Of a stretch of 64,000 nt of DNA, positions 59,210 to 64,000 are shown in pieces. The DNA comes from Thermodesulfobacteriota bacterium. Lineage in GTDB: Bacteria; Desulfobacterota; DSM-4660; Desulfatiglandales; Desulfatiglandaceae. Both the position numbers and the translations under genes were made by a program. The DNA lies in assembly GCA_028278625.1 (NCBI GenBank), contig JANQDY010000198.1, positions 1-64,000 on the forward strand, in the 5' to 3' direction. The notes below the pieces were generated by a model. It had not been told where the DNA came from. It searched no databases and saw only the letters and a program-made list of their open reading frames with translations. Numbering within the stretch: the first letter of the stretch is position 1; every line of letters starts with the position of its first letter.

Positions 59210-60499
59210 ATGATGATTGAAAAGCGCAAAGAGATCTGGAACCCCGGCCCGCTGCAGAAGTGGTATGTACTTGGCGCCTCTTTTTTGATCCTGTTTCTGA
59301 ATGCCGGTGCCCGGTTTTCAATCGGCGTGATGTTCAAGCCTCTGATTTCCGAGTTCGGGTGGGCCAGGAGTTCTGTTTCCTTTGCCTTTTCACTCAACAT
59401 GATCATGTTTGCCTTGTCCCTTCTGGTGGTGGGCAGATTTTATGACCGTTTTGGACCAAAGTGGGTGATCGTCATATCGACCGTCCTTCTCTCGGGGGGC
59501 TACATCTGTATTTCTTTCACGCGGTCTTTCTGGCAGTTCCTGCTTTTTTACGGAATCCTTTCCGGGCTCGGTCTGGGCGGAACGTCCGTGCCGCTGGTTT
59601 CAGCCCTCACAAGCAAATGGTTTGACAAAGGACGGGGACTTGCCGTCAGTCTGGCCCTTTCCGGTAGTTGCCTGGGACATTTTCTGATGATTCCGCTGAT
59701 TACGACCTTTGTTCTGCGCATTGGCTGGCGGGATTCCTATCTTTATATCGGTTCCATCATGCTCATCATCAATACCATCCTCGCGTTTCTGGTGATCAGG
59801 GGGGACCCCAATGAACTGGGATACGAAAATCAAAAAGGAGCGAAGCCGGACAGGGGGAAGAGAGGTGAAAAGGACTCGGCCGTAGATGCGGACCCAAGGG
59901 ACCTGGGGTTGGCCGATGCAATGAAGACCCGTTCCTTTTGGCTGTTCGTATTTGTCATGTTCGTGTGCGGCAGCGGCGATTTTTTTGTATCAACGCACCT
60001 GATACCGTATCTGACGGATCAGGGTGTGAGTACCGCCAAAGCGGGGAACTTGCTTGCCTGGTACGGATTGGTGAGCCTGGGGGGACTTCTTGCCGCCGGA
60101 CCTGCTTCAGATCGGTTCGGAAACAAGATTCCCATTGTTCTCACATTCGCATTAAGGTTTTTCCTATTCCTTTTGGTGCTGAAATATCAAAATCTCACCG
60201 TCTTTTATGTTTTTTCCCTCTCTTTTGGTTTTACCTTTCTGGTCACCGCACCCATTTCAGCCACGTTGACGGGAAAACTCTATGGCCTGTCACATCTAGG
60301 GATTCTGACCGGCTTCATTGCAACCATCCATCACTTGGGAGGCGGTTTATGGGCCTATCTCGGCGGTTTGGTCTATGACAGGACCGGGAGTTATCGGCTG
60401 ATGTTCATTTTGTCTGCGGTTATGGCGTTGATGGCGGTCCTTGGTGGCCTGTTGATCAGGGAAAAAAGACATCAAATAGAGACCGCTATTAAGGGGTGA
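59210..60499 (+). CDS. MFS transporter, monocarboxylate/oxalate-formate antiporter type
   Basis: 429 residues with twelve membrane segments and a longer central loop (about 200-245). The family's FGWARSSVSFAFSL motif after TM1, RFYDRFGPKW between TM2 and TM3, and KWFDKGRGLAVSLALSG in the middle fit the MCT/OFA branch, which moves organic acids. It is transcribed away from the XRE-cupin operon across a shared control region, so it may export a product or import a substrate of the same pathway. The substrate is not determined. Confidence 0.87.
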   Translation: MMIEKRKEIWNPGPLQKWYVLGASFLILFLNAGARFSIGVMFKPLISEFGWARSSVSFAFSLNMIMFALSLLVVGRFYDRFGPKWVIVISTVLLSGGYICISFTRSFWQFLLFYGILSGLGLGGTSVPLVSALTSKWFDKGRGLAVSLALSGSCLGHFLMIPLITTFVLRIGWRDSYLYIGSIMLIINTILAFLVIRGDPNELGYENQKGAKPDRGKRGEKDSAVDADPRDLGLADAMKTRSFWLFVFVMFVCGSGDFFVSTHLIPYLTDQGVSTAKAGNLLAWYGLVSLGGLLAAGPASDRFGNKIPIVLTFALRFFLFLLVLKYQNLTVFYVFSLSFGFTFLVTAPISATLTGKLYGLSHLGILTGFIATIHHLGGGLWAYLGGLVYDRTGSYRLMFILSAVMALMAVLGGLLIREKRHQIETAIKG

Positions 60500-60513
60500 G
60501 TGCAAAAGGAAAG

Positions 60514-63366
60514 CTATTCTTCGTCCAATGCTTGTCGAATCGTATGGGCAAGCTCGCCTCTGATAAAAGGCTTCATGACAAATCTTTTGATACCCAGTTC
60601 TTTAGCCTTTTTTTCATCCATTTCATGGCTGAAACCTGTGCAAAGCACGATTGGAATATCCGTCCTTATGGCCATAAATTCTTTGGCGAGAATTTCACCG
60701 GTCATATTGGGCATTGTCATATCTGATACGACAATATCAAATTTGGCCGGTTCTTTTCTAAAAATTTGGAGGGCCTCCAAAGCGCTGGTTTTTGCTTCCA
60801 CCTTGTAGCCCAAGCTTTCTAACATCTGAGCACCAATGTCTGTTAAAGCTGCTTCATCATCCACAAGGAGAATACTCTCATTACCCGTAGGGAGTTCTTC
60901 AGACGTCACGGTTTCTTCATTGTGGTCTTTTTCCAGTTCAGGTAGGAACACATGAAAAGTCGTCCCTTTGTCCTCCTCGCTGTATACTCTTATTGTCCCG
61001 CCGTGATCTTTCACAATCCCATGAACAACGGAAAGTCCCATGCCAGTACCTGTGCCAACTTCCTTTGTCGTGAAATAAGGGTCAAATACTTTGCCCAGTA
61101 TATCAGCCCCGATTCCGTGGCCATTGTCGCTGACGGTTAACCGGATGTATTTGCCTGTAGCCAGTTCCGGCATCTCTTTTGCGCAGTCCGTATCAATATG
61201 GACACTTGCAAGACCCAACTGTAACAGGCTTCCCATCTTTTCCATGGCTTGAGCTGCATTGGTGCAAAGGTTGATCAATATTTGATGAATCTGAGTTGGA
61301 TCACCAAGAATCATGGCCTTTTCAATGGTAATGCTTTGCTGAATATTGATGGTCGTGGGAATAGACGCTCTGATCAACTTAATGACTTCCTTTAAGATTG
61401 GTTTGATATCGATGGGTTTCAATTGGTTTTCTTCCTGCCGGCTGAAAGCCAGAATCTGGTTTACCATATCCTTTGCGCGCATACACGCCTGCAAGGCTTT
61501 GTCTAAGTTGGAATGAGCAGCGTTTTTCCGCTCTAAAAGAAATGTTGCAAGCTCCAAATTACCTATAATAATTCCTAATATATTATTGAAATCATGGGCT
61601 ATGCCGCCGGCGAGGACGCCAATGGCTTCCATTTTGTGGGCTTGTCGAAGTTGCGATTCCAATTCGTTTTTTACGAGTTCAGCCTGTTTTCGTTCGGTGA
61701 TGTTCCTTGAAATTGCCCGAACCCCAACAATGGTCCCATCAGATACTCGAGGTACGGCGTTTACCTCTATGTCAATTCTTCCTCCATGCTTCGTTACCAT
61801 GGCGGTCTCATGTCCTTCAACAATACGGCCGCTGAGGACTTTTTTGATCGTTTCACTTGCCACGGATCGATAATCAGGATAAATCATTTCAATCAGAGGC
61901 TTTCCCAAGTACTCCTCCCTTGTATATCCCATGGTTGTCAACTCTATGGGATTGGCATCAATGATTATCCCTTTTGAATCGATAATATGGATCATATCCA
62001 AGGCATCATCGAAGAGACTTCGATATTTTGTCTCGCTTCGCTCGAGCGTCTCATTTGCACGTTTACGCTCCAAAGTGCTGGAGAAAATTTCTCCCAATAG
62101 ACGAAGAAGAAGAATATCTTCCTTGGACCATGATCTCTTTTGCCGGACCGCGTCAAATCCCACAAATCCGCATAGGTTCCGTCCGTAGACCATTGGAAAA
62201 CAAACCAGCGACTGAATGCCCTCCTCCTGCCATTCCTTTTTCTCCGCCCGAGCCTCCTGCGGCAAATTCGCCACGCTTGGAACATGAACGGTCTTAAGCT
62301 GACTCATCTGTTCCGTAAACCAAGGCAGGGAGTCAACAGGCAATTTCTGAAGCCTGGCCATCTGAGGCTCAATTCCTTTGTCGCACCACTCATGGGAATT
62401 GCTCATGACCCTCTTTTCCTCGGAATACTGAAACACATAGCTTCGATCCGCACCTACAAAACTGCCCACTCTGGCCAAGGCCCGATGAATGGCCTCGTCG
62501 GTTGATTCGAAACCAAGCTCAATAAACTCGCGGGATATATCAGCCACAATCATATCCATTTCTATCCGATGCTTTAGCCTGGCGGTCATGGTATTGAAAG
62601 CGGTGGCCAGAGCCCCTATTTCATCACGGCCGAACCCTTCCGCGTTTCTCGAAAGATTTCCCTCACTGATTGCCCGGACGTTTGACACGAGTGCATTGAT
62701 GGGCCTGATAATACTGACGACGGTCAGAAATGCCGCCAATGGACCCAAGCATAGGGAAGCCAGGGCGGTGAGGATCCAATATGTACGAAGAAGACGTTGA
62801 GACCTGATGGAATCGGCCACGGATTGATCCACGTGGTTTCTGATGTCGGCGCCCAGTTCGAACGTCTTCTCCATGAATCGACGTTCCAAAGAAGCAAGAT
62901 CGTTGTGTCTCAGAAACTGTGCATGTGCCCATCGCCCCTTTTTGACAATCGCCATCAGTTTATCGACAATCCTCTCTAACTCGGCGCCCAGGGACAGCAA
63001 GCCCAGTTCCAGCCCCCCGTTTTTTGACATTGCAGGTAGGCTGTCGTCTTCGTACCGAACCCGGAAGGCTGTCAATTGCTGGTTGAAATAGATCAAATCA
63101 CCCTTCAATCGTCGCTCGATGAGCCCCATTTGACGCGTTAAAAGCATATTGTCAATGGTGGCAACCACCGCCCGAGAACCATCTTTTAGGTTTTCGATAA
63201 GTTCTATCTGCTCGGCACCCCTGTGCATGTCACCAACAGTCCTTTCGACGGATCTCGTAAATAGCAGACCCGTGCCACTGCCGCCCAATACCAGCAGGAC
63301 CATCAAGGTAAAACCCAGCACGGTGCGTTGTTTAATGGACAGGCGTTGTAGAAACATCCATCTCAC
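60514..63366 (-). CDS. Hybrid sensor histidine kinase (HAMP-GAF-PAS-HisKA-HATPase-REC)
   Basis: 950 residues. TM1 lies at about 13-33, a helical periplasmic domain of about 160 residues follows, and TM2 is at about 193-215. The HAMP domain (216-268) precedes a GAF domain (about 295-440) and a PAS domain (about 450-570). HisKA shows the phospho-His in GGIAHDFNNILG, and HATPase_c has DNGHGIG and GTGMGLSVVHG. The C-terminal receiver has its Asp in VVSDMTMPN. The kinase thus phosphorylates its own receiver and perhaps a downstream partner. A periplasmic sugar-type binding protein is encoded 25 bp upstream, suggesting that it reads ligand through that protein, as TorT/TorS or LuxP/LuxQ do. Confidence 0.92.
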   Translation of the reverse strand: MRWMFLQRLSIKQRTVLGFTLMVLLVLGGSGTGLLFTRSVERTVGDMHRGAEQIELIENLKDGSRAVVATIDNMLLTRQMGLIERRLKGDLIYFNQQLTAFRVRYEDDSLPAMSKNGGLELGLLSLGAELERIVDKLMAIVKKGRWAHAQFLRHNDLASLERRFMEKTFELGADIRNHVDQSVADSIRSQRLLRTYWILTALASLCLGPLAAFLTVVSIIRPINALVSNVRAISEGNLSRNAEGFGRDEIGALATAFNTMTARLKHRIEMDMIVADISREFIELGFESTDEAIHRALARVGSFVGADRSYVFQYSEEKRVMSNSHEWCDKGIEPQMARLQKLPVDSLPWFTEQMSQLKTVHVPSVANLPQEARAEKKEWQEEGIQSLVCFPMVYGRNLCGFVGFDAVRQKRSWSKEDILLLRLLGEIFSSTLERKRANETLERSETKYRSLFDDALDMIHIIDSKGIIIDANPIELTTMGYTREEYLGKPLIEMIYPDYRSVASETIKKVLSGRIVEGHETAMVTKHGGRIDIEVNAVPRVSDGTIVGVRAISRNITERKQAELVKNELESQLRQAHKMEAIGVLAGGIAHDFNNILGIIIGNLELATFLLERKNAAHSNLDKALQACMRAKDMVNQILAFSRQEENQLKPIDIKPILKEVIKLIRASIPTTINIQQSITIEKAMILGDPTQIHQILINLCTNAAQAMEKMGSLLQLGLASVHIDTDCAKEMPELATGKYIRLTVSDNGHGIGADILGKVFDPYFTTKEVGTGTGMGLSVVHGIVKDHGGTIRVYSEEDKGTTFHVFLPELEKDHNEETVTSEELPTGNESILLVDDEAALTDIGAQMLESLGYKVEAKTSALEALQIFRKEPAKFDIVVSDMTMPNMTGEILAKEFMAIRTDIPIVLCTGFSHEMDEKKAKELGIKRFVMKPFIRGELAHTIRQALDEE

Positions 63367-63391
63367 TGGGCGATTCCTTTGATTGAAAACT

Positions 63392-64000
63392 TCATTTGGT
63401 AATCAGTGCAAGGTCAACGGACACGGACTTGGGAACGGATGCACCATTCAGGTACTTGACAGCCAATTCTACCCCCAAACGACCCATTTCCCCGGGGCGC
63501 TGCGCAACGGTGGCCAGGAGATCACCACTTTCCAACGCCTTAATCGCGTCTTCAATTGCGTCAAAACCGACAAACTTGATCTCTTTGGCACGCCCGGCTT
63601 CTTTGGCGGCTTGGATTGCTCCAAGGATCATATCGTCGTTATGAGCGAACACACCGTCAATCTCGGAGTTTTGGGCCAAGATTCGAGAAAAAGCGGTCTT
63701 CGCTTCAGTTCTATTGAAATTGGCAGTTTCCCGAGCTACGACTTCAATATCGGGAAATTGAGCCATCGCTTGGTTAAATCCCGCCCCCCGATTGCGAGCG
63801 GCCGAGGAACCGGGAGTGCCCATCAGTTCCACAATTTCCCCTTTTCTTTGAAGCGCTTCCCCAAGATACTCTCCTGCCATTTTGCCACCCGCAAGATTGT
63901 CAGATGCGATATGGGAAACGATTGAATCACCGGGCGCACTTCTGTCAATGGTGAACACGGGAATGCCTGCGGTCTTTGCGGCTTCAAGCTCAGACATAAC
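63392..64000 (-). CDS. Sugar-type periplasmic binding protein (RbsB-like), partial
   Basis: The frame is open to the window edge, so the N-terminus and signal peptide are missing; about 203 residues remain. The type I binding-protein pattern is clear: IPVFTIDRSAPG, SHIASDNLAGGKMAGEYL, VELMGTPGSSAARNRGAGF, DGVFAHNDDMILGAIQA, FVGFDAIEDAIKALESG and the final ATVAQRPGEMGRLGVELA. These residues line the pocket in ribose- and autoinducer-2-type proteins. No transporter gene follows; the hybrid kinase gene does, 25 bp downstream, so it may serve as a sensor rather than a transport protein. Confidence 0.88.
   Translation of the reverse strand, partial: VMSELEAAKTAGIPVFTIDRSAPGDSIVSHIASDNLAGGKMAGEYLGEALQRKGEIVELMGTPGSSAARNRGAGFNQAMAQFPDIEVVARETANFNRTEAKTAFSRILAQNSEIDGVFAHNDDMILGAIQAAKEAGRAKEIKFVGFDAIEDAIKALESGDLLATVAQRPGEMGRLGVELAVKYLNGASVPKSVSVDLALITK

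Noticed and set aside
1..64000. tRNA, rRNA, transposase, integrase or phage genes
   Set aside because: None could be recognised on either strand; reading by eye may miss a degenerate tRNA or insertion-sequence remnant.

Overview
The window looks like a chromosomal segment of an anaerobic Desulfobacterota (former Deltaproteobacteria) bacterium, most likely a sulfate reducer or syntroph-like relative. This is inferred from the gene content: corrinoid methyltransferase and RamA-type activator genes, a CaiB-type CoA transferase, an unusual acyl-CoA dehydrogenase, a large branched-chain-type ABC uptake operon, OrtAB thiolase genes, many sigma-54 regulators and a c-di-GMP riboswitch. No rRNA, tRNA, transposase or phage gene was recognised.

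Layout. 1-6.8 kb: the 3' end of an M20 amidohydrolase, then a sigma-54 activator divergent from a small gene plus an RND efflux adaptor and pump, with a near-consensus -24/-12 promoter between them. 7-13.8 kb: a VapBC-like toxin-antitoxin pair, a FabG-like reductase, a solitary eutH, an ECF sigma/anti-sigma/periplasmic-sensor set with a Spy-like protein, a ferredoxin-domain protein and a small secreted coiled-coil protein. 14.1-14.3 kb: a decayed type I-C-like CRISPR array without cas genes, followed by a DUF4143-type ATPase. 15.7-20.5 kb: mixed housekeeping and accessory genes. 20.8-24.9 kb: a C1/corrinoid module (MtaA-like methyltransferase, zinc-ribbon protein, RamA-like activator, isopropylmalate/tartrate-dehydrogenase-like enzyme). 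24.9-30.2 kb: a surface-polysaccharide cluster (asparagine synthetase, glycosyltransferase, methyltransferase, flippase). 30.3-34.5 kb: a lone receiver protein and a GlrK-QseG-GlrR-like two-component operon. 34.7-39.9 kb: a structured leader RNA with terminator, followed by CoA transferase, SDR, HisD-family dehydrogenase and an acyl-CoA dehydrogenase carrying the Asp91 signature of cyclohexene-carboxyl-CoA dehydrogenases. 40.2-42.4 kb: a c-di-GMP-I riboswitch in front of a repeat-built secreted protein. 59.2-64 kb: an MFS transporter, a hybrid sensor kinase and a partial sugar-binding protein.

The most interesting region is 43.5-58.8 kb. Seventeen genes on the minus strand, separated by less than 100 bp each, run from an XRE-cupin regulator through ortA-ortB-alr, an NTF2-like protein, a complete Liv-type ABC transporter, a D-aminoacylase, a second NTF2-like protein, an ATC-hydrolase-family protein, a flavodoxin, an M28 peptidase and alanine dehydrogenase to a second ATC-hydrolase-family protein. 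OrtAB makes acetyl-CoA and D-alanine from 2-amino-4-oxopentanoate, Alr racemises the alanine and Ald deaminates it to pyruvate, so the operon contains a closed lower pathway. The ornithine aminomutase genes that normally supply this pathway are absent here. The upper pathway could therefore be a new route that feeds an imported, possibly N-acylated or heterocyclic amino-acid derivative into the OrtAB node. That last step is inference.
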